Shown: positions 16,468 through 25,506 of the stretch, piece after piece
Numbering within the stretch: the stretch's first letter is position 1
How the letters are laid out: every line of letters begins with the position of its first letter
Assembly (NCBI RefSeq): GCF_001968835.1
Contig: NZ_MRDE01000036.1
Span: 1 to 36,848, forward strand
Source of the DNA: Tersicoccus phoenicis
Lineage (GTDB): Bacteria; Actinomycetota; Actinomycetes; Actinomycetales; Micrococcaceae
Reading direction: 5' to 3'
Length of the DNA: 36,848 nucleotides
The notes under the pieces: generated by a model
Told to the model about the DNA's origin: nothing
The model's database searches: none
What the model saw: only the letters and a program-made list of their open reading frames with translations
Translations under genes and position numbers: made by a program

Positions 16468-17745
16468 ATGAATCACCCCACCCGCCGCCGCTCCGGTCGT
16501 CTCGCCCTGACCGCGTCCGCCGCCATTCTCACGTTGACCGCGCTCAGCGCCTGTGGATCCGGGTTCGCCGGATCGTCCGACAGCAGCGGTGCCGCTGCGA
16601 CCAGCCAGGCGCCCAACAGCACCCCCATCTCCGTCCTGATCGGTTCCTCGGGCCAGGCGGAGACCACCTCCGTCAAGAACGCCGTGGCCGCCTGGTCGAA
16701 GCAGTCCGGGGTTAAGGCCGACGTCGTCGTCGCCTCCGACCTGGTCCAGCAGGCCAGCCAGGGCTTCGCGTCCGGTAAACCGGCCGACGTCCTGTACGTC
16801 TCCGGTGACCAGATCGGCGCCTGGGCATCCAACGGGTCCCTGGAGGCCTACGGCGACAACCTGCCGAACAAGGAGGACTTCTACCCGAAGCTGAGGGAGG
16901 CATTCACCTACAACGGCAAGCTGTACTGCGCTCCCAAGGACTTCTCGACCCTCGGTCTCGTGATCAACAAGGACCTGTGGTCGAAGGCCGGATTGACCGA
17001 CGCCGACATTCCCACGACGTGGGATCAGCTCGAGGCCACGGCTCGGAAGCTGACCACCGACAAGGTCAAGGGCCTGGCCATGAGCCCGGAGATCGCCCGC
17101 GTCGGAGTGTTCATGGCGCAGGCCGGCGGCGGCCTGGAATCCGCCGACCGGAAGACCGCCACCGCGGACAGCGAGCAGAACGTGACGGCGCTGACGTACG
17201 TGAAGAAGCTCCTGAACGAAGGCGTCGCCGCCTACTCGTCCCAGCTCGGATCCGGATGGGGCGGTGAAGCGTTCGGCAAGGGTCAGGCCGCGATGGTGAT
17301 CGAGGGCAACTGGATCGCCGGGGCCATGAAGAACGACTACCCGAACGTGAAGTACACGGTGGCCGAGTTGCCGGTCGGCCCGGCGGGCAAGGGCACGCTC
17401 CAGTTCACCAACTGCTGGGGGCTCTCCACGGACGGCAAGAACAAGGGGGCGGCGCAGCAGCTCGTGCAGTACCTGACGAGCACCGAGCAGCAGATGGCGT
17501 TCGCCAAGGGGTTCGGTGTGATGCCGTCGGTCCAGTCGGCAGCCGACCAGTACAGTTCCTTGTTCCCCCAGGACAAGGCGTTCCTCGCCGGCGCCGCCTA
17601 CGCCCAGAACCTGCCCCTGCAGCCGGGCGCGGCCGCCGTCATCAAGGACCTGAACGCCAAGCTCGAGGGGCTGAAGACCGCCGATCCGAAGGCGATCCTG
17701 ACGGCCACCCAGGCCAATCTCCAGCCCGTCGTCGCGGGGAAGTAG
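16468..17745 (+). CDS. Sugar ABC transporter substrate-binding lipoprotein
   Basis: A 425-residue extracytoplasmic solute-binding protein of the carbohydrate (family 1/MalE-like) type. Signal peptide residues 1-28 carry an RRRSGR basic start and the lipobox LSAC with lipidated Cys29, followed by a Ser/Gly/Ala linker. SBP signatures include CAPKDFSTLGLVINKDLW, AFGKGQAAMVIEGNWIAG and WGLSTDGKNKGAAQQLVQYLTS. It should bind an oligosaccharide and deliver it to the two permeases encoded immediately downstream. ATG 16468 has GAGGATCTG before it. Sugar identity is not readable; the neighbouring alpha-glucan enzymes suggest maltodextrin-like substrates. Confidence 0.95.
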   Translation: MNHPTRRRSGRLALTASAAILTLTALSACGSGFAGSSDSSGAAATSQAPNSTPISVLIGSSGQAETTSVKNAVAAWSKQSGVKADVVVASDLVQQASQGFASGKPADVLYVSGDQIGAWASNGSLEAYGDNLPNKEDFYPKLREAFTYNGKLYCAPKDFSTLGLVINKDLWSKAGLTDADIPTTWDQLEATARKLTTDKVKGLAMSPEIARVGVFMAQAGGGLESADRKTATADSEQNVTALTYVKKLLNEGVAAYSSQLGSGWGGEAFGKGQAAMVIEGNWIAGAMKNDYPNVKYTVAELPVGPAGKGTLQFTNCWGLSTDGKNKGAAQQLVQYLTSTEQQMAFAKGFGVMPSVQSAADQYSSLFPQDKAFLAGAAYAQNLPLQPGAAAVIKDLNAKLEGLKTADPKAILTATQANLQPVVAGK

Positions 17746-17751
17746 CGCACG

Positions 17752-18864
17752 ATGGCGACGAGCGTCGAGACCCGGCCCGCGTCGGTGCCTGACGAGGGTC
17801 GACGCCCCGGACGGCGGCGTGGTCCACGGCGGGAGGGGACGGCCGGCTGGCTCTTCGTGACACCGACCGTCCTCGTCCTCGGCGTCTTCCTGCTGGTGCC
17901 CGTCGTGATGGCCGCGTGGGTCAGTGTGTCGAACTGGTCGGGCCGCGGCAGCCCGTTTGCAGGGACGGTGCAGTTCGTCGGCGCCGCGAACTACGCGGAC
18001 GTCCTCGGTGGCCGGGGACTGGCCGGCCGGGACTTCGGGACGGCCGTGCGCAACAACCTGTACTACGTCCTGCTGGTGGTCCCGTTGCAGACCGCCATTG
18101 CGCTCGTGCTCGCCGTGCTGGTCAGCCGGCGAGCCCTGCGGGGCCGCGGCTTCTTCCGCACGGCCTTCTACTTCCCCTCGGTCACCAGCTCGGTGGCCAT
18201 CACGGTGCTGTGGCTGTTCCTGTTCAGCGCCTCCGGGGCGGTCAACCGGGTGCTCTCGTTCCTCTCCATCAACGGGCCCAACTGGTTCCAGGACCCGCGG
18301 GGAGTGCTGCACCTGCTGTTCGGCGTGGTCGGGGTGGACCGCGCGCCGGCCGCCCTGAGCAGTCCCAGCCTGTTCGGGATCAGCGGTTGGGAATGGCTCG
18401 CCGGCCCGTCGGTCGCGATGAGCGCCTTCATCTTGATGGCGGTGTTCACGACGTCGGGCACGTTCATGCTGCTGTTCATCGCGGCCCTGCAGAACCTGGG
18501 CGACGAGGTCGACGAGGCGGCGATGGTGGACGGCGCCAACGCGTGGCAGCGGTTCTGGTTCGTCACGGTGCCGCAACTGCGACCCACGCTGTTCACGGTG
18601 CTCACCCTCGGCCTGATCGGCACCTGGCAGGTGTTCGACCAGATCTACACGGGCACGCAGGGCGGCCCGGCGAAGACGACGTTGACCCCCGCGTACCTCT
18701 CCTACGAGGCGGCGTTCAACAACCAGCAGTGGGGCCGCGGTGCGGCGATCGCCTTCGTCCTGTTCGCCATCATCGTCGTGCTCACGGTTCTCCAGCGTGC
18801 GGTGATGGCCGAGCGGGACGGGCTTCCGGCCCGGCGCCGTATTCGACGGGAGGCCAGGCCATGA
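17752..18864 (+). CDS. Sugar ABC transporter permease, MalF type
   Basis: A 370-residue inner-membrane permease with six predicted membrane helices; the first begins near residue 30 (AGWLFVTPTVLVLGVFLLVP). A long external loop between helices 3 and 4 is typical of MalF/UgpA-like subunits. The EAA coupling loop (EAAMVDGANAWQRFWFVTVP, about residues 255-274) contacts the ATPase. The gene starts six bases after the binding-protein stop, and its own stop overlaps the next start (ATGA), so the cluster is one operon. No ATPase gene is present here. Confidence 0.95.
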   Translation: MATSVETRPASVPDEGRRPGRRRGPRREGTAGWLFVTPTVLVLGVFLLVPVVMAAWVSVSNWSGRGSPFAGTVQFVGAANYADVLGGRGLAGRDFGTAVRNNLYYVLLVVPLQTAIALVLAVLVSRRALRGRGFFRTAFYFPSVTSSVAITVLWLFLFSASGAVNRVLSFLSINGPNWFQDPRGVLHLLFGVVGVDRAPAALSSPSLFGISGWEWLAGPSVAMSAFILMAVFTTSGTFMLLFIAALQNLGDEVDEAAMVDGANAWQRFWFVTVPQLRPTLFTVLTLGLIGTWQVFDQIYTGTQGGPAKTTLTPAYLSYEAAFNNQQWGRGAAIAFVLFAIIVVLTVLQRAVMAERDGLPARRRIRREARP

Positions 18865-19760
18865 GCCAGACCATGAGTGAGAACGTGAGCCGGGCGATCA
18901 CCCGGACCGGCAACGGTGCCGGTGGCGGCCGGCAGCGCCGCGGGCGGGCCGGATGGGTGCTCTACGTCGCACTGATCGTGCTCGCGGTGATCTACATCTT
19001 CCCGTTCCTCGTGCAGGTGGCCTCGTCGTTCAAGACCGAGGAGGACGCCACCGCGAACGCGCTGTCCCTGGTCCCGCAGGTCTGGACGACGGCAGCGTAC
19101 CAGCAGTTGTTCGCCAACTCCGATTTCCCGGTGTGGTTGCAGAACTCGTTCCTCGTCACCGTACTGGTCACCTGTGGCCGGGTGTTCTTCGACTCCCTGG
19201 CCGGCTACGCGCTGGCGCGGCTGCAGTTCCGGGGGCGCGGGGTGATCTTCGCCCTGCTCATCGCCGTGATGGCGGTGCCCGGGGTGGTGCTCCTGATCCC
19301 CAAGTTCCTGGTCGTGAACCAGCTGGGCATCTACGACTCGTACGCGGGCATGGTGCTGCCCCTACTCGTGGACGCCGCTGGCGTGTTCATCATGAAGAAC
19401 TTCTTCGAGGCCATCCCGCGGTCGGTGGAGGAGCAGGCCCGGATCGACGGGGCCGGGGTGTTCCGCACGTTCTGGTCGGTGGTGCTGCCGATGGCGCGGC
19501 CGGCGCTGATGACGATCGTCATCCTGAGCTTCCAGGGCTCCTGGAACGAGTTGAACCACTTCATCATCTCGACCCAGGACCCCGCACTGACCACCCTGAC
19601 CAAGGGCGTCGCCCAACTGGCGTCCGGTCAGTTGAGCCAGGGCAACCAGTTCCCGCTCAAGCTGGCGGCGGCGGCCCTGATGACGGTCCCGGTGGCCATC
19701 GTGTTCGTGGTGTTCCAGCGGCGGATCATGAACGCGAGTGCCGGCGCCGTGAAGGAGTGA
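18861..19760 (+). CDS. Sugar ABC transporter permease, MalG type
   Basis: A 299-residue partner permease with six membrane helices starting at about residue 31 (GWVLYVALIVLAVIYIFPFL). The EAA loop EAIPRSVEEQARIDGAGVF followed by FWSVVLPMARPAL is clear, and the PFLVQVASSFKTEEDA segment is characteristic of MalG-like subunits. ATG 18861 overlaps the upstream stop by four bases. It is the last gene of the importer; the ATPase must come from elsewhere, as with MsiK-type shared ATPases known in actinobacteria (an inference here). Confidence 0.95.
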   Translation: MSQTMSENVSRAITRTGNGAGGGRQRRGRAGWVLYVALIVLAVIYIFPFLVQVASSFKTEEDATANALSLVPQVWTTAAYQQLFANSDFPVWLQNSFLVTVLVTCGRVFFDSLAGYALARLQFRGRGVIFALLIAVMAVPGVVLLIPKFLVVNQLGIYDSYAGMVLPLLVDAAGVFIMKNFFEAIPRSVEEQARIDGAGVFRTFWSVVLPMARPALMTIVILSFQGSWNELNHFIISTQDPALTTLTKGVAQLASGQLSQGNQFPLKLAAAALMTVPVAIVFVVFQRRIMNASAGAVKE

Positions 19761-19804
19761 GAGCGTCGGTACCGCATGGCCCGAGATCGCGAGTGCGGGC
19801 GCCT

Positions 19805-20119
19805 TCAACCGAGCAGGGGCAGGTCCAGGTCGAACGCCAGCACCACGGCTCGGGCCAGCGCGCGCTCCTGATTCGAGCTCAGGGAACCGAGGCCGCGTCC
19901 CAGCCGGTCGGCGGGGACGGTGACGATGTTGTCGATCGAGATGACGCCGTCGTGATCGAGGCCGTTGGCGCGGCCCACCGGGACTTCGCTGGACAGGCCT
20001 CTGATCGTGGAGGTGATGGGCGCGACGGTCACCGTGGTCATCGCCGCACGCGCAGCCTCTCGCGTGAGGACGACGACGGGGCGTGTCGTGTCCAGGTGCG
20101 CCAGGCAGATCTCCCGCAC
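19805..20119 (-). CDS. MazF/PemK-like endoribonuclease toxin
   Basis: A 104-residue toxin of the MazF/PemK SH3-like barrel family, expected to cleave mRNA at short motifs. The core pattern is TRPVVVLTREAARAAMTTVTVAPITSTIRGLSSEVPVG, followed by SIDNIVTVPADRLGR. The usual N-terminal MazF strand is short (MREICLAHLD). The start GTG lies three bases after the antitoxin stop, making a tight two-gene operon. The last eight codons are duplicated as a fragment at 13131-13161. Confidence 0.9.
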   Translation of the reverse strand: MREICLAHLDTTRPVVVLTREAARAAMTTVTVAPITSTIRGLSSEVPVGRANGLDHDGVISIDNIVTVPADRLGRGLGSLSSNQERALARAVVLAFDLDLPLLG

Positions 20120-20122
20120 GGT

Positions 20123-20356
20123 TCAGTCATCGAGTTCGACGGTGCCGGTGGACCAGGCGACGAGGGAGTCGAGGTCGTCCGCCGTCCCGCTCTCGCTGAG
20201 AATCCGGGCGTCCTGCTCGGCGAGGCGACGCCGCATCTCGCGTTCGACCGCGGAGGTGACGAGGGCGGCGCGGCTCGGCGCTTCTCCCGCCGCGACGGTG
20301 CGATCGAGGAAAGCCACCACGTCATCGGGCAGCCGCACGGCGATCTGTGTGCTCAC
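20123..20356 (-). CDS. Ribbon-helix-helix antitoxin of the MazF-like toxin
   Basis: A 77-residue antitoxin. The N-terminus STQIAVRLPDDVVAFLDRTVAAGEAPSRAALV is a classical ribbon-helix-helix DNA-binding domain. The acidic C-terminus (ESGTADDLDSLVAWSTGTVELDD) should wrap the toxin. GTG at 20356 is chosen because the ribbon strand must start within a few residues of the N-terminus. Autorepression of the pair is expected from known MazEF-type systems. Upstream sequence toward 20400 contains no other gene. Confidence 0.88.
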   Translation of the reverse strand: MSTQIAVRLPDDVVAFLDRTVAAGEAPSRAALVTSAVEREMRRRLAEQDARILSESGTADDLDSLVAWSTGTVELDD

Positions 20357-20443
20357 GAGCCGATCATACCGCTGTGCATCCCGAACCGGGATGCATACGC
20401 TCCGGAACCGGGCCCGCCGACGGACGTGAACGCGCCTCGGCGC

Positions 20444-20506
20444 CGCCGAAAGTGCGGATCCCGCACCCATTCGGCCGTCAGGAGTGCGTCATCCGTCCAC
20501 TCGGCG
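20444..20506. repeat. 63-bp imperfect palindrome, copy 1
   Basis: The ends CGCCGA and TCGGCG pair, and the inner block CGGATCCCGCAC pairs at 10 of 12 positions with GTGCGTCATCCG. The unit recurs at 20569-20631 in the same orientation, 125 bp away. It is noncoding and looks like a REP/MITE-like intergenic element. Confidence 0.75.
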
Positions 20507-20568
20507 CAAGGGGACGGCGACCGGCGCCGGAGCCGCCACCATCCGCCACCGGAACCGCGCCTCGGCAC

Positions 20569-20631
20569 CGCCGAAAGTACGGATCACGCACCGATTCGGC
20601 CGTCAGGAGTGCGTTATCCGTCCACTCGGCG
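20569..20631. repeat. 63-bp imperfect palindrome, copy 2
   Basis: Same architecture as copy 1; here CGGATCACGCAC pairs at 11 of 12 positions with GTGCGTTATCCG. Some differences from copy 1 fall in paired positions. Followed by the GC-rich CAGGGGAGG motif. Confidence 0.75.
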
Positions 20632-20652
20632 TCAGGGGAGGGCGCAAGGGGA

Positions 20653-20686
20653 GGCCGTCAGGAGTGCGTTATCCGTCCACTCGGCG
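20653..20686. repeat. Right half of the palindrome, copy 3
   Basis: This repeats the right half of copy 2 (GGCCGTCAGGAGTGCGTTAT and onward to TCGGCG) with no left half. It is embedded between short GCGCAAGGGGAGG repeats, so it probably arose by local duplication. Confidence 0.75.
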
Positions 20687-20717
20687 CAAGGGGAGGGCGC
20701 AAGGGGAGGGCGCAAGG
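20684..20717. repeat. 13-bp tandem repeat GCGCAAGGGGAGG
   Basis: Two perfect copies (20684-20696, 20697-20709) and a partial third; another copy lies at 20642-20654. With the palindromes it fills the 461-bp space 20357-20817, in which I see no gene. Confidence 0.75.
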
Positions 20718-20817
20718 AGGAGGGCGGCCGGCACCGAAAGCCACCGCCCGGCCGACCGACCGAACCCCACCCGCCAGCCGAACCCGCCCGCCGACGGCGA
20801 GTCGGTAAGCTGGGCGG

Positions 20818-21957
20818 ATGCCCCAAGAGCCCGAGACGACCACCCCCCGGCGACGTCGTCTCGGGCGGCGGACCGCCCCCGAGCGGTATCCCGACGCCCA
20901 GGATCTGCTGAGCGAGGCCCGCGAGCAGGCCACCAACATCGCCTACCGGGTGGAAGAACGGGTCCACGCCTGGCGGGAGAGTCGCGCTCGGCGGCGGAAC
21001 TTCATGCCCACCGTCGTCGCGTCCACCGGCTACGGCACCACGTCGTGGATCCGGGTGCTCGGCCGCGCCGTGATGACCCGGGAACGGATCCTGGACCGCC
21101 TGACCGGTGAGGACGTGCTCAACGTCCGCGGCTGGCGGTCCTTCCTCAGCATCCCCATCGCCGACGCCGTCGTCACCGTCCGGATCGGCGACGCCGAGGT
21201 GCAGGTCACCGCGGATCACGGGGGCGTCGTCGACGTCGCCGTGGACATCGACCTGCCGCCGGGCTGGCACACCATCGAACTGTCCACCGAGGGCTCGAAA
21301 CCGCAGACCGCGCAGGTGCACGTCGTCGCCGACGAGCAGCGGATCGGCATCGTCTCTGACATCGACGACACCGTCATGGTCACCGCCCTGCCCCGGCCGA
21401 TGCTCGCCGCCTGGAACACGTTCGTCCTCGACGAGCACGCCCGCACCCCCACCCCCGGCATGGCGGTGCTCTACGAACGGCTGCACCGGCAGTACCGCGG
21501 CGCCGCGTTCCTCTACCTCTCCACCGGGGCCTGGAACGTGGCCCCGACGCTGCGCCGGTTCCTCAGCAGCAACCTCTACCCGCACGGGCCGCTGCTGCTG
21601 ACCGACTGGGGACCCACCCACGAGCGCTGGTTCCGCAGCGGAATGCAGCACAAGGTCGACAGTCTGCGCCGGCTGGCCGAGGAGTTCCCGCATGTCAAGT
21701 GGATTCTGATCGGCGACGACGGGCAGCACGACCCTGCCATCTACGGCGAGTTCGCCCGCCGCTACCCGCAGAACGTCGCCGCCGTGTGCATCCGCGAGCT
21801 CTCCGTCTCGGAGGCGGTCCTCGCCGGCGGTCTGGACCGCGAACCGCGGCCCCAGGCGAACGGAGTCCAGTGGATCACCGGGCCCGACGGGCGTGGGCTG
21901 GCCGTCCAGCTCGCCGGCGCCGGCCTGCTGGATCCGGACCCCGGCGACCGGGCCTGA
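20818..21957 (+). CDS. App1-family phosphatase domain protein (DUF2183)
   Basis: A 379-residue protein with the DUF2183/App1 catalytic domain. The HAD-type motif DIDDT is at residues 181-185 (IGIVSDIDDTVMVT). The domain continues with FLYLSTGAWNVAPTLRRFL, GPLLLTDWGPT and VKWILIGDDGQHDPAIYGEF, the second acidic motif. Yeast App1 is a phosphatidate phosphatase, and bacterial homologues are presumed phosphatases acting on lipids or related phosphates. Residues 1-170 form a beta-rich N-terminal domain. No signal peptide. ATG 20818 begins a basic N-terminus. The stop lies in a 36-bp direct duplication. Confidence 0.9.
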   Translation: MPQEPETTTPRRRRLGRRTAPERYPDAQDLLSEAREQATNIAYRVEERVHAWRESRARRRNFMPTVVASTGYGTTSWIRVLGRAVMTRERILDRLTGEDVLNVRGWRSFLSIPIADAVVTVRIGDAEVQVTADHGGVVDVAVDIDLPPGWHTIELSTEGSKPQTAQVHVVADEQRIGIVSDIDDTVMVTALPRPMLAAWNTFVLDEHARTPTPGMAVLYERLHRQYRGAAFLYLSTGAWNVAPTLRRFLSSNLYPHGPLLLTDWGPTHERWFRSGMQHKVDSLRRLAEEFPHVKWILIGDDGQHDPAIYGEFARRYPQNVAAVCIRELSVSEAVLAGGLDREPRPQANGVQWITGPDGRGLAVQLAGAGLLDPDPGDRA

Positions 21958-22011
21958 CGCCCAGCGCCACCGACGACGGCGCCTGAGGCCTGACGCCCGG
22001 CGCCACCGACG
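21951..22011. repeat. Direct duplication across the App1 stop codon
   Basis: Twenty-five bases starting GGCCTGACGCCC at 21951 recur at 21987-22011 with one mismatch, an offset of 36 bp. The TGA of the App1 gene lies in the first copy. Confidence 0.85.
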
Positions 22012-22033
22012 CCCGCGCCCGCGCCCGACGACG

Positions 22034-22063
22034 ACGCTCGGCTCGAGGGATCCGGACGAGCGT
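22034..22063. terminator. Candidate bidirectional terminator
   Basis: ACGCTCG (22034-22040) pairs with CGAGCGT (22057-22063) over a 16-nt loop, between the convergent App1 and methyltransferase genes. There is no U-tract, so activity is uncertain. Confidence 0.35.
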
Positions 22064-22087
22064 GCAGGCCCGGCGCCGACTTCGGCG

Positions 22088-22888
22088 TCAGCCCGGCGTG
22101 CAGCCAGTCGCGCAGCGCGCCGTCCCCTCCAGCGCGAACGGTCCGTCCGTCCCGCCGACCCGGGCACGGAGCCGATCCGCGAACTCCTCGCGCATGGCGG
22201 ACCGCAGCGTGTCCGGCAGTCTGACCAGGTAGGCCCCGGCCGGACCGATCCCGGCCTCGAACCCGGACCACAGTTCCTCCAGGTCCCGGTACTCGGAGGA
22301 CACCTCCAGGGTGGTCTCGGCGACGTCGACGAGTCCGGCGGTCGTGAACAGGTCGGTCAGTTCGCCCTCGCGCCCGAACCGGAGGGTGCGCGCCTCGTCC
22401 GGGGCGTCCGGGTCGACGGCCAGGGCCGCGTCCCAGAACAGCCGCAGCATCTCCATGCCCTGGGCGAAGTCCCACACGCATGCGGCCACGGTCCCGCCGG
22501 GCCGCAGCACGCGCCGGAACTCGGCCATCGCCGCCTCCGGCTCCCCGACGAAGTGCATGACGAGCTGGGCGAGCGCGACGTCCGCGGACGCGTCGTCGCA
22601 CGGCATCCGTTCGGCGGTCCCGGACCGGACGTCGACCCCGGGGTTCCGGGCGGCGCACTCGGCGACGAAGGCGGGGGAGGGATCGAATGCCCGCACCGCC
22701 GCGGCCCCGAGGCGGTCGACCAGTTCGGCGGTCAGGGCGCCGGGCCCGCACCCGACGTCGATCGCGGTCTGACCGGCGGTCACGCCCGCCGCGTCCGCGA
22801 ATGGTGCCGCGAGGACACGCGAGTAGCGGCCCATGAAGCCGTCGTACGCCGCCCCGGTCGTCTGGAAGGTCTTCGCGCCGTCGGCCAT
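22088..22888 (-). CDS. SAM-dependent methyltransferase (UbiE/Methyltransf_11-like)
   Basis: A 266-residue class I methyltransferase. The SAM motif TAIDVGCGPGALTAELVDRLG lies near residue 42, preceded by a YDGFMGRYSRVLA helix typical of UbiE-like enzymes. DVALAQLVMHFVGEPEAAMAEFRRVLRPGG marks motifs II-III. Substrate unknown. ATG 22888 has GGAGG five bases ahead; a GTG one codon earlier is the alternative. It is convergent with App1 and divergent from the MoxR operon, with about 140 bp of promoter space. Confidence 0.9.
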   Translation of the reverse strand: MADGAKTFQTTGAAYDGFMGRYSRVLAAPFADAAGVTAGQTAIDVGCGPGALTAELVDRLGAAAVRAFDPSPAFVAECAARNPGVDVRSGTAERMPCDDASADVALAQLVMHFVGEPEAAMAEFRRVLRPGGTVAACVWDFAQGMEMLRLFWDAALAVDPDAPDEARTLRFGREGELTDLFTTAGLVDVAETTLEVSSEYRDLEELWSGFEAGIGPAGAYLVRLPDTLRSAMREEFADRLRARVGGTDGPFALEGTARCATGCTPG

Positions 22889-23028
22889 CACGTCCTCCTC
22901 GATGAGGATGCCCTGACTGAGGAGGCCGAGCCTACGCCCGCGGAAGTCCGCCGACCAGAGCCCGGACGGGACTCACCTCCGGCCCGGTAGGCTGACCGCA
23001 CGAACCACGACGGAGCAGGAGCTGACCC

Positions 23029-24048
<1,020 letters not shown>

Positions 24049-24099
24049 CCCAACGCCGCTGACCACCGCTCCTGACGAGAACCGGACCGAGAGAGCATC

Positions 24100-25020
24100 A
24101 TGGCCGAGACCCTGCTGACCCGGGTGAAGTCGTCGATGTTCGTCCACCTGCACCGGCGCACCCGGGGCCTGCTCGACGGTGAGTACGCCTCGGTATTCAA
24201 GGGCCGCAGCCTCGACTTCGAGGACCTGCGCACCTACGTGGCCGGCGACGAGGTCCGCGATATCGACTGGAAGGCCACCGCCCGGCAGGGCACCACCTTG
24301 GTCAAACGGTACGTCGCGGTGCGCAAGCAGCTGGTCCTGCTGGTCGCCGACACGGGCCGGAACATGTCCGCGGTGACCCGCAGCGGGGAGGCCAAGCTCG
24401 ACGTCGCCATCATGGCCTTCGGGGTGATGGGCTACCTCGCCAGCCGGCACGCGGACCTGGTGGGTCTGGCCCGGGCCGACGACGACGGCGGCAGCAGCCT
24501 GCCGCTGCGGGCGGGCGAACCGCACCTGGAGCGGTTGCTGCAGGAGGTGCACCGGTCCACCACGCTCGACGGGCCCGCGAGCAACCTCAACGGCCTGCTG
24601 CGCTACGTCGCCGAGTCCACGGGCCGGCGGATGCTGCTGTTCGTCGTCGCCGACGAGGCCGCCCTGGGCCCGGACACCGTCGACCTGTTGCGCCGTCTCC
24701 GTGTCCAGCACGAGATCCTCTGGCTGACCGTCGAGGACGCCGACCTGCTGGGACACGTGGCTGTCGGACACGGCGGTGCTGGGCACGGCGGTCCTGGACA
24801 CGACGCGATGGTCGACGTCGCCACCGACGACTGGCTGCCCGAGTCCCTGCGCCGCGACCGGCGGCTCGCCCGCCAGTACCGGGAGGCCACGGCCACCTTG
24901 CGGGAGAACACGACCGCGGCGCTGCGGTCGCTCGGGATCGCCCACCAGCGGGTCGGCGCGACGGCCGAGGTCGTCCCCGCCATGTTCGCCCTCCTGGAGA
25001 GCCACCGCCGTGCGCGGTGA
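24100..25020 (+). CDS. DUF58 domain-containing protein
   Basis: A 306-residue protein. The block FKGRSLDFEDLRTYVAGDEVRDIDWKATARQGTTLVKRYVAVRKQLVLLVADTGRNM is the DUF58 signature, leading into a VWA-like fold. Two membrane helices often precede DUF58 in other members; here there are none, so this is a short soluble type. A His/Gly-rich loop (GHVAVGHGGAGHGGPGHD) near residues 220-235 could bind metal or be mere repeat expansion. It lies between moxR and the small membrane protein, six bases before the latter's start. Confidence 0.93.
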   Translation: MAETLLTRVKSSMFVHLHRRTRGLLDGEYASVFKGRSLDFEDLRTYVAGDEVRDIDWKATARQGTTLVKRYVAVRKQLVLLVADTGRNMSAVTRSGEAKLDVAIMAFGVMGYLASRHADLVGLARADDDGGSSLPLRAGEPHLERLLQEVHRSTTLDGPASNLNGLLRYVAESTGRRMLLFVVADEAALGPDTVDLLRRLRVQHEILWLTVEDADLLGHVAVGHGGAGHGGPGHDAMVDVATDDWLPESLRRDRRLARQYREATATLRENTTAALRSLGIAHQRVGATAEVVPAMFALLESHRRAR

Positions 25021-25026
25021 TGCTCC

Positions 25027-25506
25027 ATGAACGACGGTGGCCGTTTCTACGGCCCGATCCCGTACGACCCGGTGTGGCTGTGGATCGGCCTGGGCCTGCT
25101 CGCCGCCGTCGTCGCCTGGTACGTGTGGGCGCTGGCCAGCACCCGCCGCTCCCGGCGGAAGTGGCAGCTGCCCGGGCCCGCCGACCTGCCCGGCCTGCGA
25201 ACCGAGTACCTGGCGCGGATCGACGCGGTGGCCGCCGCCACGGAGCGCGGGGAGCTGACCGCCCGGCAGGCGCATCAGCGGCTCAGCCGCCTGGTGCGGG
25301 TCTTCGCGCACCAGGCTTCCGGGGTCTCCGCGCACACCATGACCCTGGCCGACCTCCGCGCCGCGCAAGTCCCCGCCGTCCCCGGGGTCGCCGGTGTCGC
25401 GGACGCCGTCGCCGTGCTCTACCCGGCCGAGTTCGGCGTTCCCGAGGCCGCCGACGCCCGCCGCGCCGTCGACGCCGCCCGGCAGGTGGTGGGCTCGTGG
25501 CGCTGA
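25027..25506 (+). CDS. Small single-pass membrane protein of the MoxR operon
   Basis: A 159-residue protein. After a short N-terminus (NDGGRFYGPIPYDP) it has one membrane helix (VWLWIGLGLLAAVVAWYVWAL, residues 16-36), a basic stop-transfer (RRSRRKW) and a helical cytoplasmic part containing LTARQAHQRLSRLVRVFAHQASG. Position and shape match the DUF4381-like protein usually encoded between DUF58 and VWA genes. The next gene overlaps its end by 10 bases. No enzymatic motif is seen; a scaffold role is an inference. Confidence 0.82.
   Translation: MNDGGRFYGPIPYDPVWLWIGLGLLAAVVAWYVWALASTRRSRRKWQLPGPADLPGLRTEYLARIDAVAAATERGELTARQAHQRLSRLVRVFAHQASGVSAHTMTLADLRAAQVPAVPGVAGVADAVAVLYPAEFGVPEAADARRAVDAARQVVGSWR

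Noticed and set aside
15505-18576. Open frame of over 1000 codons on the minus strand opposite the LacI and ABC genes
   Set aside because: Such antisense frames are common at high third-position GC; the translation is low-complexity and rich in Arg/Gly/Val, while the plus strand carries clear conserved families.
20444-20717. CRISPR-like array
   Set aside because: Only two to three units, each a long imperfect palindrome, with irregular spacing and no cas genes.
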